A stretch of DNA of 64,000 nucleotides from NCBI RefSeq assembly GCF_025950095.1, contig NZ_JAPDDR010000008.1, positions 248,001 through 312,000 on the forward strand, written 5' to 3'. This stretch comes from Luteolibacter rhizosphaerae. Lineage in GTDB: Bacteria > Verrucomicrobiota > Verrucomicrobiia > Verrucomicrobiales > Akkermansiaceae. The stretch's first letter is position 1, and each line of letters opens with the position of its first letter. The notes under the pieces are model-generated. The model worked only from the letters and a program-made list of their open reading frames with translations, ran no database searches and was not told the origin of the DNA. Below, piece after piece: positions 16,244 through 25,774 of this stretch. The position numbers and the translations under genes were made by a program.

Positions 16244-17370
16244 TGGAACTTCTGGGCTTCGTCGGGACCGGGCGTGGCGTAGGCGGGATCCTTCGCGCGG
16301 ATGAAGGCATCACCATCCTTGGTGCCGACTTCGATCGGCACGATGGTGACCCCGCGCTGGTTGATCGTCTGGGCATTCGCGGAGAGATCGCGAGTCTCGA
16401 TTCCGTCACGCGGCAGCGGTGGCACGTTCGCGTTGAAGAAGGCGGTGCACCACCATTTGCCGTCGCGGGTCTGGAAAGGTGTGCCATGACCGAGGAAGCG
16501 TCCGGCGAATTTCCGCGGGCCGTATGGACCGGTGATCTTGTCAGCGCTGCAGTAGTAGAGATTGTAGGAGCCCTTGCGCCCCTTGTCCGTGGACCATGCG
16601 GTGCCGATGTGGACATACTTGTCGCCCACCTTGAGCATGGTAGCGCCTTCGTGGCCGATGCGGCTGATCGGCTTGCCCTCCGGGCCCGGGCGGCTCCCGG
16701 CGGGATCGATCCGCAGGGCTTCCCCGGCGAATCCGGTGAAGCCTTTCTCAAGCGGCGCGATCAGTGTGTCCGCCCAGAGCAGATACCAGGTATCGCCGTC
16801 TTTGAAGAGCGATGGGTCGTGCTTATCGCCCAGCTTGCCCTTCATCGGGTGGCTCCATGGGCCCTTCAGTTCGGGGCCCGCGCTCAGCGCGAGATTCGCC
16901 TTCGCGGCGGGGCAGTGGACCAGTGCCCAGCGCTCTCCGGTCCAGTGTAGCTCCGGTGCCCACACCAGCTTCCCGGGTTTCGGGCGCATGCTGTCCTTCA
17001 TCGTGAAGGGCGTGCCGAGCGATTCCCATTCGACAAGATCCTTGCTGCGCCAGACCTGCACCGTGCCGCCCACGATCGAGTTGTCGCCCAGGCCCACATT
17101 GTAAGGATCGGATTGCTCGCGTGGATCGCCGACATCGGGGGTGGTGCCGGTGAGATAGTAGAAATCATCCGGCCCCAGCACGATGTAGGGGTCGCGGATC
17201 CAACCGGTCTTGATGAAGAGGGCGCGCTCGTGCTTGGCCAAGCCGCTCTCGATCTCCGTGCGGCTCATCACGGTAGGCAGCGGTCCGGGCTCGGGGGAGG
17301 GGTAGATCTCGGCTCTAGCCTGGAACACCAGGCTACCACCGAGCATGAGGAGTGAGGGGATGAGTTTCAT
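16240..17370 (-). CDS. Secreted family 43-type glycoside hydrolase
   Basis: The start is the ATG at 17370, giving a signal peptide (MKLIPSLLMLGGSLVFQARA) and a 376-residue protein. Five-bladed propeller features are clear: WIRDPYIVLGPDDFYYLTG with the likely general-base Asp, KHDPSLFKDGDTWYLLWAD, and HEGATMLKVGDKYV with a likely acid Glu. GH43 enzymes cleave arabinose, xylose or galactose linkages. It is the first gene of a two-gene operon with the sulfatase, which points to a sulfated, pentose- or galactose-containing polysaccharide; the exact substrate is inference. Confidence 0.85.
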   Translation of the reverse strand: MKLIPSLLMLGGSLVFQARAEIYPSPEPGPLPTVMSRTEIESGLAKHERALFIKTGWIRDPYIVLGPDDFYYLTGTTPDVGDPREQSDPYNVGLGDNSIVGGTVQVWRSKDLVEWESLGTPFTMKDSMRPKPGKLVWAPELHWTGERWALVHCPAAKANLALSAGPELKGPWSHPMKGKLGDKHDPSLFKDGDTWYLLWADTLIAPLEKGFTGFAGEALRIDPAGSRPGPEGKPISRIGHEGATMLKVGDKYVHIGTAWSTDKGRKGSYNLYYCSADKITGPYGPRKFAGRFLGHGTPFQTRDGKWWCTAFFNANVPPLPRDGIETRDLSANAQTINQRGVTIVPIEVGTKDGDAFIRAKDPAYATPGPDEAQKFQ

Positions 17371-17630
17371 TGGGCGTTCTCCCGGTTCTTCTTGTTGCGC
17401 TTTGCTTTGGGTTTTGGTGTGGCCATGTCCGGGGTTCTGTATTTCAGCTCGGGCTCGCGATTCTCGGGCAAGGGAATCGCCGGCTTGGAATGACCTTTCA
17501 TTTTGCCAAGCGGACAAGTGTTGCCGGAAATCTCCGGGAGCGGCGAAAATTCCTGCTTCATGCGGAACACGTCACGCCTTGGCAAAATCCTCCTTTCAAG
17601 GACCGGTTTCCGGTCTTCCATTGTCCGCAG

Positions 17631-18170
17631 ATGACCCGCCGGGAAAAAGACCAGCAGATCGATGCCGCCGTCCGCACGCATCACTCCGGATTGCGCTATT
17701 TCATCCGCTCGCTCGGCGTGAGCGATGCCTGGGTAGACGACCTCGCCCAAGAGACCTTTCTGATCGCGCATCGCAAATGGGAGGAGCTGGATCACCCTGA
17801 CCAAGCTCCGGGCTGGCTGCGCCAGATCGCACGGAACCTGGTGATGAACGAGCTGACCAAGACCGGCCGCCGCCAGCGCCTGCTCGACGAGAAGGTGACC
17901 ACGCTCCTGATCCAAGCGGATTCCCCCGTGCCCGCGCCGGGAGCCTTGCAGGACGCCGAGATCCGCCATGAGGCGCTGCGCGAGTGCCTCGACGGTCTGC
18001 CCGGCAAGGTCCGCTCCGTCATCAATGCCCGCTACTACGACGACCGGAACGCCACCGAGATCGGCGAAGAGCTTTCGATGAATCCGGCAGCTGTCCGCAA
18101 GTTGCTCTACCTCGCGCGCAAGACCCTGGCCGAATGCTTGGCCAGCAAGCAGATCCACGCCTCCTCCTGA
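17631..18170 (+). CDS. ECF-type RNA polymerase sigma factor
   Basis: The ATG at 17631 (MTRREKDQQIDAAV) yields 179 residues, the right size for an ECF sigma factor; the long upstream open frame is not conserved-looking. Region 2 is visible as VSDAWVDDLAQETFLIAHRKW with the following PGWLRQIARN, and region 4 as LPGKVRSVINARYYDDRNATEIGEEL with an HTH. It is followed 5 bases later by a FecR-like gene, the standard sigma/FecR arrangement of the PVC group. It diverges from the GH43-sulfatase operon and may control it. Confidence 0.9.
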   Translation: MTRREKDQQIDAAVRTHHSGLRYFIRSLGVSDAWVDDLAQETFLIAHRKWEELDHPDQAPGWLRQIARNLVMNELTKTGRRQRLLDEKVTTLLIQADSPVPAPGALQDAEIRHEALRECLDGLPGKVRSVINARYYDDRNATEIGEELSMNPAAVRKLLYLARKTLAECLASKQIHASS

Positions 18171-18175
18171 ATCCG

Positions 18176-19537
18176 ATGAGTGACACCACCTCCGAGTTTG
18201 AAGAGCTCGCCGCCCGCTATCTGGATGGCTCGCTGACGGACACGGATCGGGACCGCTTCGTGGAGATGCTCGAGGCCGATCCTGCGCGGGTGGAGGAACT
18301 GCGTGCGCAACTCAAAGTCTCCGGCGCGCTCGCTCGCCTGCGCCCGGAACTCAGTGACGATACCTTCCTGAACGCGGTGCTGCCGCACTTGGGCTCTCTT
18401 ACGGAAGAGCCGGAGGATGCCTTCGCTGGTCGCGTGAAACAGCGCCTGCGGATCGCACGTTGGCGGCGGAGCGGTCTTGCGATCGCCGCGGCAGTGGCTC
18501 TCGGCGCAGGACTAGCCCTCTTCCTATCGCGGGACGCGGGGGGCGAAGGCGAGGTGGTGGCCCAGATTTTTGAAGGAGGCGATTCACGCCCGGTTCGGAA
18601 GGGCGAGAAGCTGGCCTTGGCCTCGGGGGTCAGCCGCATGGAATTTACGAACGGCGCGGTGATCGCGATCGAGGCCCCGGCGCGCCTCTCGATCCGCTCG
18701 GCGGACGAGGTCTCGCTGGAACGCGGGCGGCTGAACGCGTGGTGCCCGGAGACCGCGCACGGCTTCCGCGTGGTGACCACCTCCGCTACGCTCACCGACC
18801 TCGGCACTTCCTTCGGCGTTTCCGCCGCGGACGATGGCACGGCGGATTTCCTTGTCTTGGACGGCAAGGTAAGGGTGGCCAAGGACGGGGAGACACAGAC
18901 GATCGAGAAGGGCTCCGCACTGCGAACGGGTCATGGCAAGCGCCTGAGCAAGGTGGCCTTCGAGCCATCGCCTTTCCTGCGCACTTGGTCCGTCGCGTCC
19001 GGCATCAACCGGACCTCCGGCGAGGTGATCCCCGCACCGCCGGGAACGCCGGAGTCCCTCGCGGCGATGGAGGACGATGATCAGATCCTCGTCATTCCGG
19101 AACGCCGTGACCTCAAATTGAGTGAGCCGCTCCGCGTCGATATCCGCAAGCCCGGCACGTACGAAGCAGCTTCCCTGTTGGCTCCGGAAGACTTTCTGCC
19201 GAAGGAAGGCGTCAAGGTGCGCAGCTACTTGCTCCGCTACAATCCGGTGGGAAAGGCGAAGTCGCATACACGGCGCTTCGAGGGCTCCGTCACCTTTGAT
19301 CGCCCGGTGCTGGCCATCATCGTGGGCAGCGGGAAACTCAACCGCAGCGATGAGCTGCTCTCGAAAGCGCCGCTGCCCAAGTTGAATTCCAAGGATAGCG
19401 ACTTGCGCGGGCTTGAGCGGGGCCAACTTCCTTATCTCGATCGTGTGACGCTCTCGAAGGACAGGCGCACCATCGAGGTGACCTTCTACGCTGGCGAGTC
19501 GATCGACGAAATCCGGGCCATCACGAGGGACCGGTAA
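18176..19537 (+). CDS. FecR-domain membrane protein, putative sigma regulator
   Basis: The start at 18176 gives 453 residues. The cytoplasmic N-terminus (about 1-95) has a short anti-sigma-like helix set (FEELAARYLDGSLTDTDRDRF). One membrane helix lies at about 100-117, then a FecR domain (GVSRMEFTNGAVIAIEAPARL, TTSATLTDLGTSFGV). The C-terminal 190 residues are beta-rich and of unknown role. It probably senses a periplasmic signal and controls the adjacent sigma factor. Its last 17 bases overlap the 3' end of the convergent methyltransferase gene. Confidence 0.82.
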   Translation: MSDTTSEFEELAARYLDGSLTDTDRDRFVEMLEADPARVEELRAQLKVSGALARLRPELSDDTFLNAVLPHLGSLTEEPEDAFAGRVKQRLRIARWRRSGLAIAAAVALGAGLALFLSRDAGGEGEVVAQIFEGGDSRPVRKGEKLALASGVSRMEFTNGAVIAIEAPARLSIRSADEVSLERGRLNAWCPETAHGFRVVTTSATLTDLGTSFGVSAADDGTADFLVLDGKVRVAKDGETQTIEKGSALRTGHGKRLSKVAFEPSPFLRTWSVASGINRTSGEVIPAPPGTPESLAAMEDDDQILVIPERRDLKLSEPLRVDIRKPGTYEAASLLAPEDFLPKEGVKVRSYLLRYNPVGKAKSHTRRFEGSVTFDRPVLAIIVGSGKLNRSDELLSKAPLPKLNSKDSDLRGLERGQLPYLDRVTLSKDRRTIEVTFYAGESIDEIRAITRDR

Positions 19538-20372
19538 GCGGCGGCTTGGTGGCGGTGAAGACCACGTAGCGCATCGCGCCCGTGACGTAGGCGATCCAGA
19601 TGCGCATCAGGGTGAGCGCGAAGATCCGGTTGCGGGAGAAATCGCTGAGCAGATAGCGCCGGAGCGAAGGGTCCGCGAAGAACCCTGCGAGGGTGCGGCG
19701 GATGCAGATTGGCCAGGTGCGGCGGACCTTCCGGCTGATGTCCTCTTCGGATTCCATGGCCAGCCCGGCATCCGCGATCCAGCGTTCATAATCCTCCTTG
19801 TTTCCCATGCCGACCAAGCAGCCTTCGCGGCAGATCGGTTTGAGCAGGTGCCGGACTTCCCATGGCTCCGGGTCCGGCCCGGCCATCCAGGCGCAGATCA
19901 CCAATCGTCCGCCGGGCCGAAGCACGCGCGACATTTCCCGGACGCCATGGGCAACGTCCGGCAAATGTTCCGTGCTCTCGATCGCGATGACCGCATCGAA
20001 GGATGCGGAGGGGAAATCGTTCTCCATCCAATCGCGGAGGACGAAATCCGGATTGGCTCCGCCTTGCGCGATGGCCGCCTCGTACTGCTTCGGGGACACC
20101 GTGATGCCGGTAACCTGCGCCCCGTAGCTGGCCGCCAGCAGATGCGCCGTGCCGCCATAGCCGCAGCCGACATCGCAGACACGCATTCCCTCGGTAATGC
20201 CGGCACGTCGTGCGACCGTGTGGCTAAGGGCGATCACCGCTTCCTGCGCCGACTCGCGACCGGTTTCCCACAGGCCATGATGAACATGCTGTCCCCACAG
20301 GGAGCGGTAATAGGGGTCGAGTTCGTCGTAGTGGGATGCGACGGCTTCACCCGTCGTGGCCGCGGAGATCAT
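19521..20372 (-). CDS. SAM-dependent methyltransferase (gamma-tocopherol methyltransferase-like)
   Basis: The start is taken at the ATG at 20372 (MISAATTGEAVASHYDELD), giving 283 residues. Motif I VCDVGCGYGGTAHLLA, the acidic ESTEHLPD and the post-motif LRPGGRLVICAW define a class I SAM methyltransferase. The N-terminal YYRSLWGQHVHHGLW resembles tocopherol/sterol C-methyltransferases and Coq/UbiE relatives. The acceptor is probably a small lipid, quinone-like or terpenoid substrate; this is inference. No biosynthetic genes are adjacent. Confidence 0.85.
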   Translation of the reverse strand: MISAATTGEAVASHYDELDPYYRSLWGQHVHHGLWETGRESAQEAVIALSHTVARRAGITEGMRVCDVGCGYGGTAHLLAASYGAQVTGITVSPKQYEAAIAQGGANPDFVLRDWMENDFPSASFDAVIAIESTEHLPDVAHGVREMSRVLRPGGRLVICAWMAGPDPEPWEVRHLLKPICREGCLVGMGNKEDYERWIADAGLAMESEEDISRKVRRTWPICIRRTLAGFFADPSLRRYLLSDFSRNRIFALTLMRIWIAYVTGAMRYVVFTATKPPLTGPS

Positions 20373-20444
20373 GGCGGCGGGGACCCTAGCACCGATCCCC
20401 GCAAGCAACCCGCGAAATTCTCACTCGTGTGGATACCGCCTGCC

Positions 20445-21674
20445 TCATTCGCTCGCGAGAGTTGCACAAATCGGGGCTTTGCGTCGCTCGCGTCGCATGC
20501 TCCACAGGGCCACGGCTACCGCCCCGGAGGTAATCAAGGCCGCGATCCACGGGATGGCGGAAAGCCCCGGGCCGCTGGAGAGCACCCAGCCCCCGGCCCA
20601 AGCTCCGATAGCATTGCCGAGATTGAAGGCTCCGATGTTCAGGCTCGATGCCAATGTTTGGCCGGCATTGCCTGCATGCTTCAGCACGCTCAGTTGGAGC
20701 GGTGCCACGGTGCCGAATGCCGCGGCTCCCAGCAGTCCTACGAATACCACCGCGCTCGCCTTCTGGTGCATCGCCAGTCCCATCAAGCTGAGGACGGCTG
20801 CTAGCAACACCAGCGAACCTAACAGGGCCGTGCGGAGTCTCCGGTCCGCCAGCTTTCCTCCGAGCAGGTTTCCCGCGATCATGCCTGCGCCGAAAAGCAG
20901 CAGGATTCCCGACACCGCCTCATCGCTGAAACCGGCCAACCGGGTGAGCATCGGCTGCACGTAGGTAAATACCGCGAACACCCCGGCCCAGCTCAGCACG
21001 GTCATCAACAGAGCCGTGAGGACTTTGGCTCCGAGCACCTCGCGCACTCCTCGGCCATGGCCTTCATCCACCGCTTGAGCTTCCTGTTTCGGCACCAGCA
21101 GTGCGACCGCCAGCAATCCCAAGATGCCGAGAATCGAGACGGCCCAAAAGGTGGCGCGCCATCCAAGCTGGAGTCCCAGCCATGCTCCGGCAGGCACGCC
21201 CACCAGCGTCGCGAAGGTCAAGCCCGTGAACATCACGGAGATGGCTGAAGCCTTCCGATCCTCCGCCACGAGTCCGGTCGCCACCACCGATCCCACGCCG
21301 AAGAAGGTCCCGTGTGTCAGGGAGGTGATCACCCGTGCCACCATCAGCAGGGCATAGTTCGGTGCCAGCGCGCACACCACGTTCCCCACGATGAAAATCC
21401 CCATCAATGCCAGCAGCACCTGCTTCCTCGGCCATCGAGCACTCAGCAAGGTCAGCACCGGCGCTCCGATAAAGACCCCCAGTGCATAACCGCTCACCAG
21501 CAGGCCTGCCGCCGCCAAACTCACCTGTAGGTCTGCCGCGACCTGCAGCAATAGTCCCATGATCACGAACTCTGTCGTGCCGATCCCGAAAGCCCCCACG
21601 GTGAGCGCGTACACTGCCGCAGGCATGCGCCTGCCGTCCGAAGCGGATGAAGAATGCATGGCCCGAGAATGCAT
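20445..21674 (-). CDS. MFS transporter, AraJ/YdhP-like exporter
   Basis: About twelve hydrophobic helices are visible in ~409 residues. VGAFGIGTTEFVIMGLL and the ARWPRKQVLL loop between helices 2 and 3 are typical of drug/sugar-efflux DHA1 members. Starts at 21659 or a TTG at 21695 are also possible; 21674 is a compromise. It diverges from a LysR-type regulator gene about 45 bases away, a common regulator/exporter pair, so it is probably controlled by that protein. The substrate is unknown. Confidence 0.88.
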   Translation of the reverse strand: MHSRAMHSSSASDGRRMPAAVYALTVGAFGIGTTEFVIMGLLLQVAADLQVSLAAAGLLVSGYALGVFIGAPVLTLLSARWPRKQVLLALMGIFIVGNVVCALAPNYALLMVARVITSLTHGTFFGVGSVVATGLVAEDRKASAISVMFTGLTFATLVGVPAGAWLGLQLGWRATFWAVSILGILGLLAVALLVPKQEAQAVDEGHGRGVREVLGAKVLTALLMTVLSWAGVFAVFTYVQPMLTRLAGFSDEAVSGILLLFGAGMIAGNLLGGKLADRRLRTALLGSLVLLAAVLSLMGLAMHQKASAVVFVGLLGAAAFGTVAPLQLSVLKHAGNAGQTLASSLNIGAFNLGNAIGAWAGGWVLSSGPGLSAIPWIAALITSGAVAVALWSMRRERRKAPICATLASE

Positions 21675-21720
21675 GCCGGGACTTGATTCACCCAATCTCT
21701 TGATTTAATCATAACGATAG

Positions 21721-22653
21721 ATGCCAACGATCAAAGAAGGGGTGGCCGAACTGCGCCATCTCCGCTACTTCCTTGCAATCGCTTCGGAAGGCAGCTTCCG
21801 CGCGGGTGCCCGTAAGCTCTTCCTGTCCCAGCCCACGCTCTCCCATCAGATCCAGCAGCTCGAGATGCAGATGGGGGCCACGCTCTTCGAGCGCCTGCCG
21901 CGCAGTGCCCGGCTCACTGCCGCCGGCCGGGTCCTCCATGCCCGCGCGATCCGCATCCTGCGTGAGCTTGATGACGCCAAACGCGAGATTGCCGATCTCC
22001 AGCAGCTGTCCGCTGGCGAGCTCCGCATCGGCATCGTTTCCACCGTGAACGTCGCGGTTATCCCCGAGGCGGTCGGCAACTTCCGCAACGCTCACCCGAA
22101 CGTCTCCGTCTCCGTTCGCGAGCTGCCCATGGAGGCACTGGAAGCTGAACTTCTCGCCGGGCATCTCGATCTAGGAATCAGTTTCCTGCCTGCCAAGAGC
22201 GGTCGGCGCATCGAAGCCGAGCCCCTCTTCATCGAGAATCTTGTCGCCGTTCTTCCCCCGGGACACGCCTTGGCCCGCCGCCGCCGGATCACTCTGCCCG
22301 AGGTGCTTGATCACCCCATGGTCTTGCTCAGCCACGGCTTTTGCACTCGCGAGCTTGTTCTCGAAAGCGTTGCCCTCCAAGGGCTCGAACATGTGCTCAG
22401 GCCCGCCATTGAGATGAATTCCATCGAGGGGGTTCTCGCCACCGTCCGGCAAACCGGAATGCTCACCCTCATGCCTGATGCCGCCGTGCGCTGGGAGCAC
22501 CATCCCGATCTCGTCATCAAGCCTCTCCGCGATGCCGCCGAGCAACTCTCCTTCCGCCGGGTCGGGCTCATCTGGGTTTCAGGTGGTCATCGCACTGCCG
22601 CCGCCTGCACCTTCGCCGAGGGCGTTAAATCCGTGCTCAAGTCACGTGACTGA
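21721..22653 (+). CDS. LysR-type transcriptional regulator (divergent from MFS gene)
   Basis: The N-terminus has the LysR winged HTH (LRHLRYFLAIASEGSFRAGARKLFLSQPTLSHQIQQLE), followed by the linker helix and a substrate-binding domain (GELRIGIVSTVNVAVIPEAV, AELLAGHLDLGISFLP). The length of 310 aa is standard, and it resembles the CynR branch. The short AT-rich gap with the MFS gene (21696-21720) is the likely shared operator region. The effector is unknown. Confidence 0.92.
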   Translation: MPTIKEGVAELRHLRYFLAIASEGSFRAGARKLFLSQPTLSHQIQQLEMQMGATLFERLPRSARLTAAGRVLHARAIRILRELDDAKREIADLQQLSAGELRIGIVSTVNVAVIPEAVGNFRNAHPNVSVSVRELPMEALEAELLAGHLDLGISFLPAKSGRRIEAEPLFIENLVAVLPPGHALARRRRITLPEVLDHPMVLLSHGFCTRELVLESVALQGLEHVLRPAIEMNSIEGVLATVRQTGMLTLMPDAAVRWEHHPDLVIKPLRDAAEQLSFRRVGLIWVSGGHRTAAACTFAEGVKSVLKSRD

Positions 22654-22713
22654 CGGAGATGATAGGCAGGATGCTTGCGGGACCGTAGAGGAGGCCCCAA
22701 AGCTCCAAGCTGC

Positions 22714-24163
22714 ATGAGATCCTTTCTGCTTCGCGTCATCTGTTGGATCGTCGGCATCGGCACCCTTGCTGCCGAGATCGTGGTTCCCGCGGGCGGCAAG
22801 GAGCTGGTTAGAGATCCCTCACTCAATGCCTTCGCGGACGAAGCTCATGCCTCGGCCAGCCGCTTTGATAGTGGCGGCTGGAGGGTGGTGACAAACAAGC
22901 CGGATGAGGCTCGCGCCTATCGCGCACAGGTTCTTTTGGGCGGCAGCTTCGAAGCTCTCTCCCGGTGAAATAGTGCTCGCCTTGGTGAGAGTTCGGTCCA
23001 CGGGAGGCAAGGGCTTGATCGAAGCGAAACTCCAGCTCGGCGAAGCCCCCTTCACGCCCGCCGCCGCAACGACTACTTTGGAACCCGGCTCCGATCTCGT
23101 GGAACTGCCGGTGATGTTTTGCGTCACCGAAGCGATAGCCGCAGGCAAAGCGACGCTGACATTCCTCTGCGCCGCGAAGGCCCAGACCATCGAGATCGCC
23201 TCCGTGCGTGCGTTTCACTACCCTGCTGGAACCGACACCTCCAACTTCCCGCGAATCCGCAAGACCTACCCCGGCCGCGAGCCCGGAGCTCCTTGGCGGG
23301 TCGCCGCGCTCGAGCGGATCGAGAAACACCGCAAGTCCGACTTCGAGCTGCGGGTGATCGGCGCCGATGGCAAGCCGCTCGCCAACTCGGAACTGAAGCT
23401 GAACCTTCGCCGCCATCGCTTCGGCTTCGGATCCGCGGTGACGGCGGAATTGCTGACGGCGGATAGCGAAGACGCCCGCCGCTATCGCGAGATCGTCGAT
23501 CGCCTGTTCAGCCAGGTCGTATTTGAGAACGACCTGAAGGACTTCGGTTGGGAGCAAGGGGCCGCAGGAAAAGAGGAACATCTGAAGCGCCTCGAAGGTG
23601 CCTTCGCGTGGCTCGCGGAAAGGAAGATCGGTGTTCGAGGCCACTACCTCATGCAGGTCGCCGTTCCACCGAATCTCGCCGAGGTGAAGGATGGTTGGCG
23701 CATGGTGGAGGAGGATGTGGAACTCCGCTGCCTGTGCTGCGCGAATCTCCGCCGGTCGCGGGTGCTGGATTGGCGGGTGATGGGTGAGGAGGGGCGGCGG
23801 ATCTTGCGCTATTCAGAGGCTGCTTCCGTGTTCTCCGCGGACTTTCCGGAGTTCTCCTGCGGCCACTACTGGATACCGCGGAACGAGGAATCGCTGGCAC
23901 CAAACCTATGTGGTCCGGCTTGGGGATTCGGAGGGAAGTATTCGGAGGACGGATTGCTGCGTGAACGGGTGCGGGAGGAACTCTCCCAAGGACGGCTTGA
24001 TCGCGAGTCCGTGATCAAACGGGTGGAGGGTGAATGGGTCGACGACCAAAGCCCGGGGCAGGCGATCCTCGATGAGATCGAATATGGTCCCCCGCCGCCT
24101 GTCTTCGATCCGCTGCCGCTGAGCGTTTCGGAGCCTCTGGTGACGGGCTTGCGCCCGCGCTAA
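22714..24163 (+). pseudogene. Broken GH10 endo-xylanase-like gene, frameshifted and with a foreign 3' part
   Basis: The first frame (22714..22968) encodes a signal peptide and the start of a beta-sandwich, then stops. A second frame (open from 22904 to 24163) continues it: dropping one T of the TTTT run near 22935 would join RAQVL to WAAASKLSPGEI. The second frame then has GH10 N-terminal hallmarks (RRHRFGFGSAVTAELL, VFENDLKDFGWEQG, AERKIGVRGHYLMQ). After about base 23690 the GH10 sequence ends: the catalytic acid/base and nucleophile regions are absent, replaced by a ~150-residue Cys/Trp-containing stretch. That tail could be a separate gene from the ATG at 23702. The xylanase is very unlikely to be active. 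Confidence 0.65.
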
Positions 24164-24166
24164 CTG

Positions 24167-25774
24167 CTACTCGAGCGGATCCCACTTCTTGTGGTCGATC
24201 GCCCTCGAGAGCGTCCAGCAAGCGATCCCGACGACGATGATTTCCGCGATCAGAAAAGGGCCGAATAGGTCGTGCTTCCTCGCCACGAGGGCCAGCCCGG
24301 GAATCACCAGCGAAACCACCATTAGCAACACCATGATCCCGCCGCGAGCCGCGGACTTCGCTTCCTCGGTCGGTTTCGACAGAGGAACCGTTTTCTCGAT
24401 GGCGCCCGGTATCAGGGCGAAAGCAGGCATCGCCAGCAGACCCGGAAGTAGCAGCGATGCCTTCGCCATGCCGCCTGGCATGAGACAGACGCCGGTCAAG
24501 ATGAGAGCGATGACCGGCAAGGCGAGCAGGAAGCACACGGCCCGCGTGGCGCCGTGGATGAAAGGCCCGGGTCCCACCACCGGAGCCAAGCGGTAGAGAT
24601 CCGCAGCCTGCCAGTGCTGGGAGAACTGGACCAGATTCATCGCCATTAGCGGCAACATTCCAAGGTAGCCACCACCCAAGGCGATGCCCCAGCCCTCGTC
24701 GCGTCTGCTCATGCCCTGCACGAGGAAGACCATGGGCATGACCATGACCGGAGCGAGCCCGGGATAGAGCCGCAGCTTCATGTCACGGTCCCGGAAGAGA
24801 TAGGCGGCGGTGAGTCGGAAGGAAGCGCGCGTGATGGGTTCTCTCAGAAGCCAGCGGAGCAATGGCCCATCCATCAGGCGGTCGAGCACGCGCTTGTCCC
24901 CGCTACTGCGGACCTTGCGTGGCTGGCTTTCCGCGAGAGTTTGGAGGCCTTCTTCGTAGGTCCGCGCCATCCTCCCGAAGGCCAGGGCTAGGATCACGCC
25001 GGTGATCATTACCCCGGCACCGGCCATCACGAGGGTCGCCTCGGTGCCGCGGCCCAGAAGCGCCTCATCCAGGGCCGCGAACCACGCCGGAGGGAGGAGA
25101 AAGAGCCATGACTTGCCCGCCACCGGATCGATCGCCCCGCGCATGCCGCTCATCAGCTGCGGGATGAGCTGGCTGCCCGCCACCATCATGATGGCCAGCA
25201 GGACCTGGGCCGTGGTCATCAGGTTGTCGAGCCGCTCGCGCCCGAACCAGCGCAGGCAAAGCTGGTAGAGAAGTACGACACTCCCCGTACAAAAGAGCGA
25301 GGTGAGGCAGGTGGTGAGGAAATGCACCGGCGCGAACCACGGGGAACCATTGGTCACGACGCTGCCGGCGATCATCCCCGCAATATTGAAAGCACAGGTG
25401 ATCCAGAGCGAGACGCGCACCAGCACCCCGACCTTCGCCCACAACAGGGTTCGGGAGTTCACCGGACGATGAAGCAGGATCTCCGCCTCGTCCTTGTTGA
25501 AAAGGATCTCTCCCGCGGACGCGGCGATGAACATGCCGAGAAAGAGCAGCGACATGCCGTGCAGGTAGAAGGACAGGACGAAGCTGCCTTCAAAGGAGAA
25601 GGGCACGGCAAGAAGTCCGATGAGACCGTAGATCGCGAGGGTGCCCCACAGCTTGGTGCCCACGGATTGCGGGGCCTTGTCCTTCTTCAGCCCGCGCGAG
25701 CTGCGCCCGCGCAGGAAAAGCGTCAGATAGAGCCGCTGCAGCGTGGCCGCTTGGGATGGAACCTTGCTGCTCAC
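24167..25774 (-). CDS. ABC exporter permease, large multi-pass
   Basis: The 535-residue protein has about ten to twelve hydrophobic helices and no ATPase motif. The N-terminal region (GEILFNKDEAEILLHRPV) is reminiscent of ABC-2-type permeases of uncharacterised exporters. The next gene, the ATPase, lies upstream and overlaps it by 4 bases, so the two form a transporter operon. The substrate is unknown. The gene starts just past the broken xylanase and converges with it. Confidence 0.8.
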   Translation of the reverse strand: MSSKVPSQAATLQRLYLTLFLRGRSSRGLKKDKAPQSVGTKLWGTLAIYGLIGLLAVPFSFEGSFVLSFYLHGMSLLFLGMFIAASAGEILFNKDEAEILLHRPVNSRTLLWAKVGVLVRVSLWITCAFNIAGMIAGSVVTNGSPWFAPVHFLTTCLTSLFCTGSVVLLYQLCLRWFGRERLDNLMTTAQVLLAIMMVAGSQLIPQLMSGMRGAIDPVAGKSWLFLLPPAWFAALDEALLGRGTEATLVMAGAGVMITGVILALAFGRMARTYEEGLQTLAESQPRKVRSSGDKRVLDRLMDGPLLRWLLREPITRASFRLTAAYLFRDRDMKLRLYPGLAPVMVMPMVFLVQGMSRRDEGWGIALGGGYLGMLPLMAMNLVQFSQHWQAADLYRLAPVVGPGPFIHGATRAVCFLLALPVIALILTGVCLMPGGMAKASLLLPGLLAMPAFALIPGAIEKTVPLSKPTEEAKSAARGGIMVLLMVVSLVIPGLALVARKHDLFGPFLIAEIIVVGIACWTLSRAIDHKKWDPLE

